42,927 nucleotides of DNA from Bacteroidota bacterium (GCA_024278975.1 JAJRSD010000088.1:1-42927), one strand, 5' to 3'; shown: positions 16,477 through 27,112, numbered from the stretch's first letter. A program made the numbers and translations. Notes: generated by a model from the sequence alone, not told the origin.

Positions 16477-18315
16477 ATGAGAATCTCTAAAATAATACAA
16501 ATCATATTTCCCCTTTTACTATTGAATTGTATTGTTATAGCGCAATCTTCAATGCCGGACACTATTATAATTAAAAAAAGCCAACCAAAACAAGAGCAGT
16601 TTTACGACAGTTTAGAATATAAGGCAAGTCAGAAAAAAATTACAAATTTGCTTTATGATTTTCTTATTTCGCCACCCCGGCCGTATGTCGATAAAAAAGC
16701 GTTGGCACTTAATTATTACAGCCAGTTAGAGGGTAAAATTATTTCGGAAATTAAGATTAAGGCTCTCGATGTTTTTGGCCCCAATTTTCAGGATACTACT
16801 AAAACTGCAACAAAATGGATTGAACGAACTGCCAATACAATTCATATAAAATCGAATTTAAAAACTATTCAAAAACTATTGCTTTTTAAAGTTGGCGATA
16901 CTGTTGACCCTGAAATTATTTACGAGAACGAACGCATTATTCGCTCTCTTTCCTATATAAAAGAGGTGCAATTTATACTGGTGCAAGACAGTATTTACCC
17001 GGGGTTGGTAAAAGTTACAGTACTTACAAAAGACCGTTTTTCGTTTGGAGTTACAGGAGATGTGAACGGTACAAGCTCTGCTTCGTTAGAGATATATAAC
17101 CAAAATGTTTTTGGCGTTGGGCACGAAATATCTCTGCGTTTTCTGGGGCATGTTACCAAACAGCCATACCTGGGCCTTGAAACTTATTACAAAATAAAAA
17201 ATATAAGAGGAAAGTTTCTCGATATTTCAATGGGTTATTTAAATACTTACAGAAACGAAGGTTTTTCGTTGCAGGTAAAAAAACCATTTTATATTCCATC
17301 GATTAAATGGGGTTTTGGAGCCGATGCAATTCGGATGTTCCGAACAGATAGAATTTTTGACAGTGACCCCATAAAAACTGAATTGCCAATGGATTTATCG
17401 TTTTATAGCGCATGGGGAGGTCGTAGCTTTCAGATAAAACGAGATGACCATACACCAACTCAGTTGGTTTTATCTGCCGGATTTTATAGCCGGAAATATT
17501 ACCAGCGGCCAATTCCTGAGCCCGATAATAATCAATATTTTTCGAATAGTACATTTTATCTTGCAGGGGTTACATTTACCCAGCGCCGGTATGTTCAAGA
17601 TCAATTAGTTTACAGTTATGGAATTACGGAGGATATTCCCGAGGGGTTTAAAAATGAAATAGTTTATGGTTTCGATGCCAATGAATTTGGAAACAGACAC
17701 TACGCACACTTGTACCTGTCTAACGGAAATTTATTGGTGAACCATAAAGGATATCTCTATTTAGAAGGTGCAGTTGGTGGCTATTTTACAAAGTATGGTT
17801 ACCAACAGGGGCAAATTCAAGGGAATATTAATTTCATTTCGAAACAGATAAATGCAGGCAGAAAACGGTATCGTTTTTTTACACGCCTAAATTATACAAT
17901 TGGAATACGCCGCTTCGAAATCGAGAATTTAACTCTCAACAGTAACCATCATATTAGAGGTTTTAGAAGCAGAGAGGTATTTGGAAAACAACGATTGAGC
18001 TTAAATTTAGAGGCAGTTCATTTTTTACGAAAGGAGTTTTATCGATTTAACATGGCAGTTTTTGGTTTTGCCGATATTGGTGTTATTGGTAGAAATGACC
18101 AATTTATTTTATCTCAAAAATATTACAGTGGTATTGGAGTTGGAGTTCGTATTCATAACGAAAACCTCGTTTTTAAAACCTTTCATTTAAGACTTGCATT
18201 CTACCCATTTCATCCTGGCGACATGAGTTTTGTTGGATTTATTTTAGATGAAGAGTCGAAAAGACGATTTTACAACTTCGAACCAACGGAACCGCTTCCT
18301 TTTAGGTTCGAATAA
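16477..18315 (+). CDS. BamA/TamA-like outer-membrane beta-barrel protein with POTRA
   Basis: The 612-residue protein begins with a signal peptide (about 1-22, IFPLLLLNCIVIAQ). One clear POTRA-like unit lies at about residues 85-185: KIISEIKIKALDVFGP, then LLFKVGDTVDPEIIYENERIIRSLSYIKEVQFIL. The rest is alternating amphipathic strands rich in Tyr/Phe, ending in a barrel-like region, with HHIRGFRSREVFG at about 490 as an Omp85-type conserved loop (R-G-F/Y). Family members insert or move proteins across the outer membrane or are structural surface antigens. It is shorter than BamA and has fewer POTRAs, so it is not the essential BamA. The last residue is not the usual Phe but ...FRFE. Confidence 0.8.
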   Translation: MRISKIIQIIFPLLLLNCIVIAQSSMPDTIIIKKSQPKQEQFYDSLEYKASQKKITNLLYDFLISPPRPYVDKKALALNYYSQLEGKIISEIKIKALDVFGPNFQDTTKTATKWIERTANTIHIKSNLKTIQKLLLFKVGDTVDPEIIYENERIIRSLSYIKEVQFILVQDSIYPGLVKVTVLTKDRFSFGVTGDVNGTSSASLEIYNQNVFGVGHEISLRFLGHVTKQPYLGLETYYKIKNIRGKFLDISMGYLNTYRNEGFSLQVKKPFYIPSIKWGFGADAIRMFRTDRIFDSDPIKTELPMDLSFYSAWGGRSFQIKRDDHTPTQLVLSAGFYSRKYYQRPIPEPDNNQYFSNSTFYLAGVTFTQRRYVQDQLVYSYGITEDIPEGFKNEIVYGFDANEFGNRHYAHLYLSNGNLLVNHKGYLYLEGAVGGYFTKYGYQQGQIQGNINFISKQINAGRKRYRFFTRLNYTIGIRRFEIENLTLNSNHHIRGFRSREVFGKQRLSLNLEAVHFLRKEFYRFNMAVFGFADIGVIGRNDQFILSQKYYSGIGVGVRIHNENLVFKTFHLRLAFYPFHPGDMSFVGFILDEESKRRFYNFEPTEPLPFRFE

Positions 18316-18318
18316 AAA

Positions 18319-18693
18319 TTATATAAACAATTCGTTCAGTGCACCAAAGTAATCTTCGTCCCAGCCATCCGAAATGTTTTCGTAAGCATCGTCCGGAATA
18401 TTGGTATGTAGCAATTCAATACTTGCCCCTTTTTTATGCGAATGAATTTTTATTGTAACAATAGAATCCTCCTCTTCACCAAAAAACCACTGTTGAACAA
18501 TTTTTTTATTCTCTTCAATTTCCAGATTAATTCCGGTAATACTTCCTCCCCAAAGCGAAAACTCAAAACCAACAACTGGCTTCATTTCAACGGTGTCACC
18601 AGTCCAAATCTCTAAGATTCTCTCATTTGTGAGTGCATTAAAAACATCTTCCGGTCCGGCTTTTAGTGTGTAGTAACGTTTTATATTTTTCAT
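18319..18693 (-). CDS. SRPBCC (AHSA1/START-like) domain protein
   Basis: The 124-residue protein is a single SRPBCC ligand-binding fold. It starts with KRYYTLKAGPEDVFNALTNERILEIWTG, which is the typical entry of AHSA1-like proteins, and has VQQWFFGEEEDSIVTIKI and GWDEDYFGAL in the second half. Such proteins bind hydrophobic ligands or act as Hsp90 activators; nothing tells which. Its end lies 3 nt from the convergent barrel gene, leaving no room for a terminator. Confidence 0.85.
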   Translation of the reverse strand: MKNIKRYYTLKAGPEDVFNALTNERILEIWTGDTVEMKPVVGFEFSLWGGSITGINLEIEENKKIVQQWFFGEEEDSIVTIKIHSHKKGASIELLHTNIPDDAYENISDGWDEDYFGALNELFI

Positions 18694-18773
18694 TATAAAG
18701 CTTTTTCAAATGTAAATTAAACTTCCGAAATTATAAAATATCTTCTTAGTTTTACGCGCAATTAAAATATGTA

Positions 18774-19631
18774 ATGAGAAGTTTATCTAAATATACGAAG
18801 CTCGTTAAATTTGAGCACACAATTTTTGCGATACCTTTTGCTCTTATTGGTTTTTTCTTTGCATTAGAACAAAACGGTGCTACAATAAGTTTCAAATTAT
18901 TGGTGTTGGTTTTGCTGTGTATGGTTTTTGCCAGAAATGCAGCAATGGGTTTTAACCGCTATTTAGACCGTAAAATTGATAAACTAAACCCAAGAACTGC
19001 ATCGCGCGAAATACCTGCCGGAGTAATAAATGCAAAGTCGGTTCTGCTGTTTGTAATTATTAATGCTCTTCTGTTTATTGTTACAACCTGGTTTATTAAT
19101 TCGCTCTGTTTTTATCTTTCACCTGTGGCACTCTTTGTAATTCTGTTTTATAGTTATACAAAACGATTTACTCCACTTTGTCATTTTGTGCTGAGTTTAG
19201 GACTTGCAATTGCACCGGTTGGAGCATATTTAGCAGTTGCCGGAAAATTCGACTGGCTACCCATAATTTTAGGATTTGTAGTATTTTTCTGGGTAAGTGG
19301 CTTCGATATTATTTATGCTTTACAAGACGAAGAGTTCGATAAAGAACTAAAACTAAAATCAATACCAACTCTTTTGGGTAAGAAACGTGCGTTAAATTTG
19401 TCAAAACTAATTCATTTTTTGGCTGCCATTTTTATTATTCTGGTTGCGATTATTGCTTCAGCCAACTGGATACATCTTACTGGTTCAGCAATTTTTATAG
19501 GGCTTTTATTCTACCAACACACTTTGGTAAAATATAACGATTTAAGCAAAGTGAATATTGCGTTTTTCACCACAAACGGAATTGCAAGTGTAATTTACGG
19601 ATTGTTTGTAGTTGTAAGTTTATTAGTTTAA
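18774..19631 (+). CDS. UbiA-family polyprenyltransferase (probably menaquinone pathway)
   Basis: The 285-residue inner-membrane protein has eight or nine hydrophobic helices and the two Asp-rich prenyl diphosphate motifs of the family: NRYLDRKIDKLNPRT at about residues 63-77 and DIIYALQDEEFDKE at about 180-193. It transfers a polyprenyl chain to an aromatic acid. Bacteroidota lack ubiquinone, so a menaquinone role (4-hydroxybenzoate-type enzyme of the futalosine route, MqnP-like) is the likely one, but that assignment rests on known biology rather than on this sequence. The stop overlaps the end of the convergent DUF3078 gene by 4 nt. Confidence 0.88.
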   Translation: MRSLSKYTKLVKFEHTIFAIPFALIGFFFALEQNGATISFKLLVLVLLCMVFARNAAMGFNRYLDRKIDKLNPRTASREIPAGVINAKSVLLFVIINALLFIVTTWFINSLCFYLSPVALFVILFYSYTKRFTPLCHFVLSLGLAIAPVGAYLAVAGKFDWLPIILGFVVFFWVSGFDIIYALQDEEFDKELKLKSIPTLLGKKRALNLSKLIHFLAAIFIILVAIIASANWIHLTGSAIFIGLLFYQHTLVKYNDLSKVNIAFFTTNGIASVIYGLFVVVSLLV

Positions 19632-21622
19632 CGAATTCGTTTTGATTTCATAACCTTACGGTTGATTTTATAGGCAAACCCAATTGTCATCAACTCTTTA
19701 ATCTGAAGTTTTGATTCTTCGCCAATTTGAACATCGTTGTCGTCGTAAACCGGAAAAAGAACATCATCGTCGTAAACAAAATGCACCATCAAGCGAATAT
19801 TAAAATAATCATTCAAACGCACAATCAACAGGTTTTCCCAATTAATATCGAATTTACGAAAAGGCTCCACATAGTTTATAAACATTTTATACTTAGTCTG
19901 ATACGAGATATCGTCAGTAATATTTTTTTTGAATCTCAAATCTGCATTTAAACCCGGTTCCCAGAAACTTTTTCGGTTTGGGGCGACTCCAAATTTAGTT
20001 TGATCGATTAGCACAGTATCGCGCACATAAATATTTTTTAATGTAAATGGCGAAAATAACATAGAAAAGTTCTTATTCGGATTATACTCCAACCCCAATT
20101 TAATATAGGTTCTGCTAGGTGCCATAAAAGCCGAAATCGGATCAGGATGATCTTCCGTAGGGTACTTGAAGCCTTTAAAAAACTGAGTTTCAAAATTAAA
20201 TTCAGCACTATAATACCATTGTTTAAAGGCACTTACACTAAATCGTGAAGTAAATTCAAATTTGTCATCATTTTTCTGGGTCTCAGAACCTTTGCCCCCC
20301 GGGTGTATCCATCCATTTCTTATCTCTACCCCATTATCCCATTTAATTTTTCCATCAGCCTGCGAGTAGTTTGCAAATCCCTTTAACACCATTAACATTG
20401 CAATTGAACTTTGCCCTCCTTTTTTCCAATTCTGCAGATATGTTTGAGTAAAACCTAAAGCTCCATTTCCACCTATTCGCCACGGAGTTTCAATCTCATA
20501 ACTTTTACCAACCTTCGTAAATTCGCCAAAGTTTTTTTCAAGAGTTTTAAAATCAAAAACTTTAGTCTCTTTTGGTTTGTATCGCGAAAATGTAACTCCA
20601 TCATCAATTAACATTTGCATACTTCGTTTACCTGTATTTTTAACTAACACACTCAACGAATCGTTTTGCTCATTTTTTAGCCAAACTCGTTCAAATCGTT
20701 CTCGCCCTTTTTGAAAAAATATATTGGTGGAATCTCCCCTCAGGTTTATTATTGAAATCTGTGTTGTATCGATAAAATCGGCGTACTCCGATAATGATTT
20801 TAACACTGCAAAAATAGAATCGTTAACAGCGGTTACAACAGAATCGTTATACAACTTTAGTATCTCATAATTATTTATTTTTACCGAATCGGTTAAATTC
20901 TTCACCCTGTAATTAAAATCCTCATCAAACTCTTGCTTACGAATATTCGAAATAACAGAATTAACATAAACAGAAGTTATCGAATCGTTATACACAATTC
21001 GTTTTTGTTCGATATACCTGCTTCTTATACTGTCCTTTCTTATAAGTTCCTTAAAATCTTCGGGAGAATTTAGTAATGAATCGGGAATTACATCAGGAAT
21101 TTGAAGACTTTCGGGAATCATATAAACCGAATCTACGAAAAGTTGTATCCCTTTCCCTTCAGGAACAAGATTTAATCGTTCGTCCAAATTTGAAATCAAT
21201 TCTGGAGGAACAATAATTTTTTTATTCCTGTAATACTCTTGCAGGTTAACATCAATATTTCTAATATCCCTTTCAACATAAATATTCGGATAATATCCAG
21301 GAACACTCAAACTATCCGAAACATTTTCGGGCAACCGGATTACATATCTCTCTTTATTATAAAAAGTGTTATTTAAGTTTTTTATTATTGAATCCACTGG
21401 CTGATCCTCTATAAAATGGATTAAACCCCGCACATCATTTTTTACAGAGGGTTGGGTAACATACCAATTACTCCCTTCATAAAAATACTTCTTAAGAATA
21501 TGGATTCCTTTCCGAAGAGTCTCATCTTTACTTTCCAATTCAGAAACCTGCGAGAATCCTAATAAATTTATGAATAATCCGGCTAGTATAAGAGTTATAA
21601 ATTTTGCTGTACTTGAAAACAT
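19628..21622 (-). CDS. DUF3078 outer-membrane protein with a long N-terminal extension
   Basis: The C-terminal 300 residues of this 664-residue protein match DUF3078: WRIGGNGALGFTQTYLQNWKKGGQSS, then strands such as YYSAEFNFETQFFKGF and a C-terminal barrel. DUF3078 proteins are outer-membrane barrels of unknown role. The first 24 residues form a signal peptide. Residues 25 to about 340 are not part of the usual domain: they are Asp/Ser/Asn-rich and contain repeated Y-N-D-S and V-N-S/N-D-S patterns (for instance IVYNDSITSVYVNSVI and LYNDSVVTAVNDSI). I do not recognise the extension. Placed between a convergent UbiA gene and rocD (172 nt away), it seems monocistronic. Confidence 0.82.
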   Translation of the reverse strand: MFSSTAKFITLILAGLFINLLGFSQVSELESKDETLRKGIHILKKYFYEGSNWYVTQPSVKNDVRGLIHFIEDQPVDSIIKNLNNTFYNKERYVIRLPENVSDSLSVPGYYPNIYVERDIRNIDVNLQEYYRNKKIIVPPELISNLDERLNLVPEGKGIQLFVDSVYMIPESLQIPDVIPDSLLNSPEDFKELIRKDSIRSRYIEQKRIVYNDSITSVYVNSVISNIRKQEFDEDFNYRVKNLTDSVKINNYEILKLYNDSVVTAVNDSIFAVLKSLSEYADFIDTTQISIINLRGDSTNIFFQKGRERFERVWLKNEQNDSLSVLVKNTGKRSMQMLIDDGVTFSRYKPKETKVFDFKTLEKNFGEFTKVGKSYEIETPWRIGGNGALGFTQTYLQNWKKGGQSSIAMLMVLKGFANYSQADGKIKWDNGVEIRNGWIHPGGKGSETQKNDDKFEFTSRFSVSAFKQWYYSAEFNFETQFFKGFKYPTEDHPDPISAFMAPSRTYIKLGLEYNPNKNFSMLFSPFTLKNIYVRDTVLIDQTKFGVAPNRKSFWEPGLNADLRFKKNITDDISYQTKYKMFINYVEPFRKFDINWENLLIVRLNDYFNIRLMVHFVYDDDVLFPVYDDNDVQIGEESKLQIKELMTIGFAYKINRKVMKSKRIR

Positions 21623-21794
21623 TTATGTAGCTATTTTTACTTTTGTTGAAAACGCAAAATTAGCAATTATGTTATTTATGAATCTATTTTTTTTGATTTA
21701 GATTAAATTATATAAGAAATTGATCCATGTTATTTATGCTCAATTCAGTTATTTTATTTGAGTATTAAATCTCCGTAATTATATGTATTCAAAT

Positions 21795-23018
21795 TTATTT
21801 TTCAAACTCTTTAAAAGTCTTTTTGATTATTTCAATTGCCTCTTCTAATTGTTCTTCTGTAATAATTAAAGGTGGTGTGAACCGGATAATATGGTCGTGA
21901 GTTGGTTTTGCAATTAACCCGTTTTCTTTTAGAGCCAAACAAACGTCCCATGCAGTTTTGCCGTTGGTTGGTTTAATTACAACGGCGTTTAATAATCCTT
22001 TTCCCCGAACCTTTTCAACCATTTCAGAATCAATTGATTTCATCTCTTTACGGAAAATCTCTCCCATCCGATTTGAATTTTCAATCAGTTTTTCGTCTAA
22101 AATAACATCCATTGCAGCCATTGCAACTTTTGCTGCAATTGGGTTTCCACCATAAGTACTTCCATGTTCTCCGGGTTTTATTGTCATCATAATTTCATTG
22201 TCGGCAAGCACGCACGAAACCGGATACATTCCACCCGAAAGAGCTTTCCCGAGAATTAAAATATCAGGACGTACATTTTCGTGGTCGCACGCCAGCATTT
22301 TCCCTGTTCGTGCCAACCCTGTCTGAACTTCGTCGGCAACAAAAAGTACATTGTATTTTTTGCAGAGTGCCGCCGCTTTTTGCAAATATCCGTCTTCAGG
22401 AACATAAACACCCGCCTCTGCCTGAATTGGTTCAACCAAAAATCCGGCAACATTAGGATCTTGCAACTCCTTCTCCAACCTGTTCAAATCGTTGTACGGA
22501 ATATTTATAAACCCAGGAGTGTAGGGTCCGTAATGTGTGTATGCGTCTGGGTCTGACGACATTGAAATTATGGTAATTGTACGCCCGTGGAAATTACCAT
22601 CGCAAACAATAATTTTAGCCTCATTTTTCGGAATACCTTTAACTTTATACGCCCATTTACGAATTAGTTTCAGAGCAGTTTCGTCAGCTTCGGCACCCGA
22701 ATTCATGGGGAGCATTTTGTCGTAACCGAACAGTTTTGTCATGTACTCTTCCCAATCACCCAAAACATCGTTGTAAAAAGCCCGCGATGTTAATGCCAGA
22801 GTATTTGCCTGGTCAGTCAGTGCTTTTGTTATTTTGGGATGACAGTGCCCCTGATTGACGGCAGAATAAGCAGCCAAAAAATCGAAGTATTTTTTACCCT
22901 CAACATCCCATACATAAACTCCCTTGCCTTTTGATAGTACAACTGGAAGCGGGTGGTAGTTGTGTGCGCCAAAGTTATCCTCTTTGGTCATGTAATCATT
23001 GGTCGTTAATTTTGCCAT
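21795..23018 (-). CDS. rocD: Ornithine--oxo-acid aminotransferase
   Basis: RocD interconverts ornithine and glutamate semialdehyde using PLP. The 407-residue chain is a normal class III aminotransferase length. Visible features: NQGHCHPKI near residue 55, [19 protein letters not shown] near 100, [26 protein letters not shown] (PLP-contacting Asp) near 230, and the Schiff-base Lys in [14 protein letters not shown] at about residue 258. It also has the ornithine aminotransferase [12 protein letters not shown] TAnnTTTG box (TAATTTTG, minus strand, 23075-23068) lies 50 nt upstream, so it likely has its own promoter apart from araD. Confidence 0.96.
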   Translation of the reverse strand: MAKLTTNDYMTKEDNFGAHNYHPLPVVLSKGKGVYVWDVEGKKYFDFLAAYSAVNQGHCHPKITKALTDQANTLALTSRAFYNDVLGDWEEYMTKLFGYDKMLPMNSGAEADETALKLIRKWAYKVKGIPKNEAKIIVCDGNFHGRTITIISMSSDPDAYTHYGPYTPGFINIPYNDLNRLEKELQDPNVAGFLVEPIQAEAGVYVPEDGYLQKAAALCKKYNVLFVADEVQTGLARTGKMLACDHENVRPDILILGKALSGGMYPVSCVLADNEIMMTIKPGEHGSTYGGNPIAAKVAMAAMDVILDEKLIENSNRMGEIFRKEMKSIDSEMVEKVRGKGLLNAVVIKPTNGKTAWDVCLALKENGLIAKPTHDHIIRFTPPLIITEEQLEEAIEIIKKTFKEFEK

Positions 23019-23148
23019 TTTTTATCAATTTAATTTTACACAGAATTACTACATTCTGCGATAAAATCAAAATTAGGGATTGTGTTAAAAAGCAGTGAGA
23101 ATTGTCAGGTTTTTTTGTTAAAAAACAAATTTTGTTGATGGAAATATA

Positions 23149-23838
23149 TTATTGATTTTGTCCGTAATAAGCATTTTTACCATGTTTTCTATTGAAATGT
23201 TTATCGAGTAAAAACTGGTTGATTGACGCATCTGGATTTAGTTGCAGAGTATTAAAAGCCATTTTTGCAACTTCCTCTAATATTTTCGAATTGTAAACCG
23301 CTTCGTCAGCATCTTTCCCCCATGTAAAAGGTCCGTGGTTATTTACAATTACGCCCGGAATTTCCATCGAATTTAGTTTTTCGAAAGTCTCAATAATTAT
23401 ATTTCCGGTTTCTATTTCGTATGAAGAGTTTACCTCGTTCTCCAAAAGTTTTCGTGTACAAGGAATTGAACCGTAAAAGTAATCGGCGTGTGTTGTGCCA
23501 AGGGCAGGAATACATTTTCCTGCCTGTGCCCAGCTTGTTGCCATTGTTGAATGAGTATGTGCAATTCCACCAATATCTTTAAACGATTTGTAAAGTGTCA
23601 GATGAGTTGGAGTATCGCTTGAAGGTTTAAGTTTTCCTTCAATAATGTTCCCTTCCAAATCGATAACAACCATATCGTCAGCTTTCATATTTTCGTATGA
23701 AACGCCACTTGGTTTTATAATAACCAGTCCTTTTTCGCGGTCGATTGCACTAACATTCCCAAAAGTAAAAATTACCAAATCAAGTTTTACCAAATCGAGA
23801 TTGGCTTGTAATACTTTCTCTTTTAAATCTTCTAACAT
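23149..23838 (-). CDS. araD: L-ribulose-5-phosphate 4-epimerase
   Basis: AraD converts L-ribulose 5-phosphate to D-xylulose 5-phosphate. The 229-residue class II aldolase-like protein has [20 protein letters not shown] near residue 28 and the metal ligands [15 protein letters not shown] (two His) near 95, TTHADYFYG near 115, and a later His in [10 protein letters not shown] near 170. It ends the arabinose unit; 12 nt separate it from the symporter gene upstream. Confidence 0.95.
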   Translation of the reverse strand: MLEDLKEKVLQANLDLVKLDLVIFTFGNVSAIDREKGLVIIKPSGVSYENMKADDMVVIDLEGNIIEGKLKPSSDTPTHLTLYKSFKDIGGIAHTHSTMATSWAQAGKCIPALGTTHADYFYGSIPCTRKLLENEVNSSYEIETGNIIIETFEKLNSMEIPGVIVNNHGPFTWGKDADEAVYNSKILEEVAKMAFNTLQLNPDASINQFLLDKHFNRKHGKNAYYGQNQ

Positions 23839-23850
23839 AATTTACAATTT

Positions 23851-25569
23851 TTACCAGAAATAGATATAAAAAGCAATGGTAAAAGCAAGAATAACTACCG
23901 TATGAAAAACATCCCAACTGTTCCAGCTTGCGCGGGTTGCAGCTTTTTGTTCAGCAGTTGCCGAGCCAAAAGTTAAACCCACTATTTGTTCTGCCGGAGC
24001 AGCTTTAGTAAAACGACTCACAACAATAATTACAAGGATACTAAACAGCAACATTCCACCACTAAAAAAGAGCCAGTTAACATCGTAAACAAGTTGGTAA
24101 AACCAGCTTCTTACACCAGTCTCGGTTGCCCAAAGTTTCACATCGGTGTACCCCTCTGCTTTTGCTAAAGTTGTGTAAAGTACTTTTGAGCCAAGCCGCA
24201 AAACACCGACTATAAAACCGGCAATCATTCCCCACATTCCTCCTTTTGGAGTTGGTTTTGTTGAAAGAATTCCAAGTAGAAAAGCAGCAGCAATCCCGGG
24301 TGCCAGAACAGACTGAACATCTTGCAAATATGTATATAAAACATCTCCGATACTTCTCATAATCGGAATCCAAAGAACACCTAAAACAACAACTACTACC
24401 GTTGCAATCCTGCCAACATGTAGTAGTTTTTTCTCGGTTGCCTGCGGTCTGTATTTTTTATAGAAATCGATTGTAAACAACATGGAAGATGAGTTAAATA
24501 ACGAAGCGAGTGAACTCATTAAAGCAGCAAGAATACCCGAAACAACCAATCCTTTTATTCCGGCTGGCAATAGTTTTGCAACCAAGGTAGGAAAGGCTGC
24601 ATCAGACGATGAAAGTGTAAAAACCTCACCATTTATTACAACCCCTTTTTGTGCCATTGCAAATGCAATCATTCCCGGAATCATAAATAGAAAAACAGGA
24701 GTGAGTTTTAAATAAGCTCCAAAAATAGTTCCACGACGCGACTGTTTTTCATCTTTTCCCGAAAGAACACGCTGCACAATATATTGGTCGGTACACCAAT
24801 ACCAAAACCCGATAACCGCCGACCCGATAAAAACACCAAGCCAGGGGAAATCCTGATCTCGGTTACTTCTAATAAGATTTGTCATTGTATCTCCATATTC
24901 ATTTACCTGAACTGCACTTGTTATTCGCATCATTTCGTCCCAGCCGCCGAGTGCCCGTAGTCCTAAAACAACAATTATCAGCGAGCCTAAAAGTAATATG
25001 GGAGTTTGTAGAACAGATGTATAAAGCACCGATTTCATTCCGCCAATAACAGTGTAAACTGCTGTTAACAGAACCAACCCGACCGCCGAAATCCAGAAAA
25101 AATCGATTCCCCAGATTGATTCAATCCCGAATACCTCTTTAAAAACCAATCCTCCCGCATAAACTGTTACCGCAACTTTTGTGAGAACATAGCTGACAAG
25201 TGAAATTATTGATAAAATTGTTCTCGACTCTTTGTTATATCTCCGCTCAAGAAATTCGGGCATTGTTGTAACCATACTCCGCGAATAGAACGGAACGAAA
25301 ACCCAGCCCAACACCAGAATCATCCATCCCTGAATTTCCCAGTGTGCCATTGCCATTCCGCTTGAAGCACCGGCTCCGGCAAGTCCTATTAGATGTTCGG
25401 AGCCGATATTCGAGGCAAAAATTGATGCTCCTATTGCAATCCATGTTGCATCTCGCCCGGCTAAAAAATAGTCGCCGGAAGTGTTTTGTTTCTGACGGGT
25501 TACCCAAACAATAATTCCAATAAGAACGAGCGCAAAAGCTGCTATAACAATCCAGTCAAGTATTTCCAT
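23851..25569 (-). CDS. Sodium/solute symporter of the SSS family, probably for arabinose
   Basis: The 572-residue inner-membrane protein has about 14 hydrophobic helices and SSS/SGLT family sequences such as SGDYFLAGRDATWIAIGASIFASNIGSEHLIGLAGAGA near residue 31-65 (a family signature), DQYIVQRVLSGKDEKQSRRG near 265 and LMSSLASLFNSSSMLFTIDFY near 360. Its place between araA and araD (6 and 12 nt gaps) makes arabinose the likely cargo, driven by the Na+ gradient that the nqr operon in this window helps to make. Substrate is an inference. Confidence 0.92.
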   Translation of the reverse strand: MEILDWIVIAAFALVLIGIIVWVTRQKQNTSGDYFLAGRDATWIAIGASIFASNIGSEHLIGLAGAGASSGMAMAHWEIQGWMILVLGWVFVPFYSRSMVTTMPEFLERRYNKESRTILSIISLVSYVLTKVAVTVYAGGLVFKEVFGIESIWGIDFFWISAVGLVLLTAVYTVIGGMKSVLYTSVLQTPILLLGSLIIVVLGLRALGGWDEMMRITSAVQVNEYGDTMTNLIRSNRDQDFPWLGVFIGSAVIGFWYWCTDQYIVQRVLSGKDEKQSRRGTIFGAYLKLTPVFLFMIPGMIAFAMAQKGVVINGEVFTLSSSDAAFPTLVAKLLPAGIKGLVVSGILAALMSSLASLFNSSSMLFTIDFYKKYRPQATEKKLLHVGRIATVVVVVLGVLWIPIMRSIGDVLYTYLQDVQSVLAPGIAAAFLLGILSTKPTPKGGMWGMIAGFIVGVLRLGSKVLYTTLAKAEGYTDVKLWATETGVRSWFYQLVYDVNWLFFSGGMLLFSILVIIVVSRFTKAAPAEQIVGLTFGSATAEQKAATRASWNSWDVFHTVVILAFTIAFYIYFW

Positions 25570-25575
25570 AATTTT

Positions 25576-27087
25576 CTATTTTAATCCGTTTGCCAGCATA
25601 TAATAAACATCGTTCCAGCGTAGCTCTTTTTTGAATTCAGGAATTGTTGTTTTTTCGTCGATCAGTAAAAATTCAACATCAGCATATTCTGCAAATGTTT
25701 CCACAAAATCGAGTGTAAGTGCCAGTGTGTATGCCGAGTGGTGAGTGCCTCCTGCATAAATCCATGCTGCGGCTCCGTCTGCCAAATTTGGATTCGTTTT
25801 CCAGAATGCCGAAGCAACCGGTAATTTGGGCATTTTTTCAAGTGGCTCAATTACATCGAGGGTATTTGCAATAATCCTGAAACGATTTCCCATATCTATT
25901 AAAGTTACATTCATTGCAGGTCCGGTGGCACTCTCGAAAACTAAACGTGCAGGTGCATCTTTTCCTCCAATTCCCAAAGGATGAACTTCTAAACGTGGCT
26001 TTTTTGCTGCAATCGAAGGGCAAATTTCCAACATGTGCGCACCGAGAACTGCCTCATTCCCGGGCTCTAAATGATATGTGTAATCCTCCATAAACGAGCT
26101 TCCACCTTCCATTCCTGTTGACATTGTTTTAATTATTCGTAACAAAGCGGCTTGTTTCCAGTCACCCTCGGCACCAAAACCGTAACCTGCTGCCATTAAT
26201 CGTTGCGATGCCAGCCCCGGAAGTTGTGCCAGTCCTGTCAGATTTTCGAAGTTTGTGGTAAATGCTTTAAAATCGCCATTAACCATAAAACGTTTCAGAG
26301 CAATTTCGTAACGTGCCTGTTCGCGTACATTCTTATGAAATTCAGCACCCGGTTTACAGTTGTTGGCAATATCGTAAATAGTTTCGTACTCTTTGTAGAG
26401 TTTATCAACTTCGTCGTCGGTTACTTTGTCGATATAATTTACCAAATCGCCCACGCCAAAAGCATGAATTTGCCATCCGAATTTAATCTGAGCTTCAACT
26501 TTATCGCCTTCGGTTACTGCAACTTCGCGCATATTATCGCCAAAACGTGCAACTTTTAGCCCCTGCGAATCGGCCCAGCCAATTGCTGTACGACACCACG
26601 ATGCAACCTGTTTTTGAACATTCTCATCTTGCCAGTGACCAACAACAACTTTACGATTTTTTCTCATTCTGGCATTTATAAAACCATACTCGCGACCACC
26701 GTGTGCACTTTGATGCAGATTCATATAATCCATATCAATCTCGCTCCAGGGAAGATTTTGGTTGAATTGTGTGTGCAAGTGCATGTAGGGTTTTGTTAAT
26801 GCTTTTAATCCGGCAATCCACATTTTTGCAGGCGAAAATGTATGCATCCAGGTAATTAAACCTACACAGTTTTTATCAGAACTTGCTTGAATGCAAATAT
26901 CCAAAATTTCATCGGGAGTTTTTACCACAGGTTTAAAAACGATTTTTACCGGGAATTTTTGTGAAGCATTAAATCCGTCAACTATCGCTGCCGAATTAAT
27001 ATCAACTTGTTTTAGTGTTTCCGGTCCGTATAAATGTTGGCTTCCGGTTATAAACCACACTTCCATCTGTTCTAAATTGTTGCTCAT
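25576..27087 (-). CDS. araA: L-arabinose isomerase
   Basis: AraA isomerises L-arabinose to L-ribulose. The 503-residue chain is the usual length. Characteristic parts: VWFITGSQHLYGPETLKQV at residues 10-28, GLITWMHTFSPAKMWIAGL near 75, and FGAEGDWKQAALLRIIKTM with the metal-binding Glu region near 310. His is in LEVHPLGIGGKDAPARLVF near 375 and in GGTHHSAYT near 450. It is the first structural gene of the arabinose unit. An operator-like palindrome (27113-27135) lies 26 nt upstream of its ATG. Confidence 0.97.
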   Translation of the reverse strand: MSNNLEQMEVWFITGSQHLYGPETLKQVDINSAAIVDGFNASQKFPVKIVFKPVVKTPDEILDICIQASSDKNCVGLITWMHTFSPAKMWIAGLKALTKPYMHLHTQFNQNLPWSEIDMDYMNLHQSAHGGREYGFINARMRKNRKVVVGHWQDENVQKQVASWCRTAIGWADSQGLKVARFGDNMREVAVTEGDKVEAQIKFGWQIHAFGVGDLVNYIDKVTDDEVDKLYKEYETIYDIANNCKPGAEFHKNVREQARYEIALKRFMVNGDFKAFTTNFENLTGLAQLPGLASQRLMAAGYGFGAEGDWKQAALLRIIKTMSTGMEGGSSFMEDYTYHLEPGNEAVLGAHMLEICPSIAAKKPRLEVHPLGIGGKDAPARLVFESATGPAMNVTLIDMGNRFRIIANTLDVIEPLEKMPKLPVASAFWKTNPNLADGAAAWIYAGGTHHSAYTLALTLDFVETFAEYADVEFLLIDEKTTIPEFKKELRWNDVYYMLANGLK

Positions 27088-27112
27088 CTTTTTTAGTTTT
27101 ATATTATTTATT

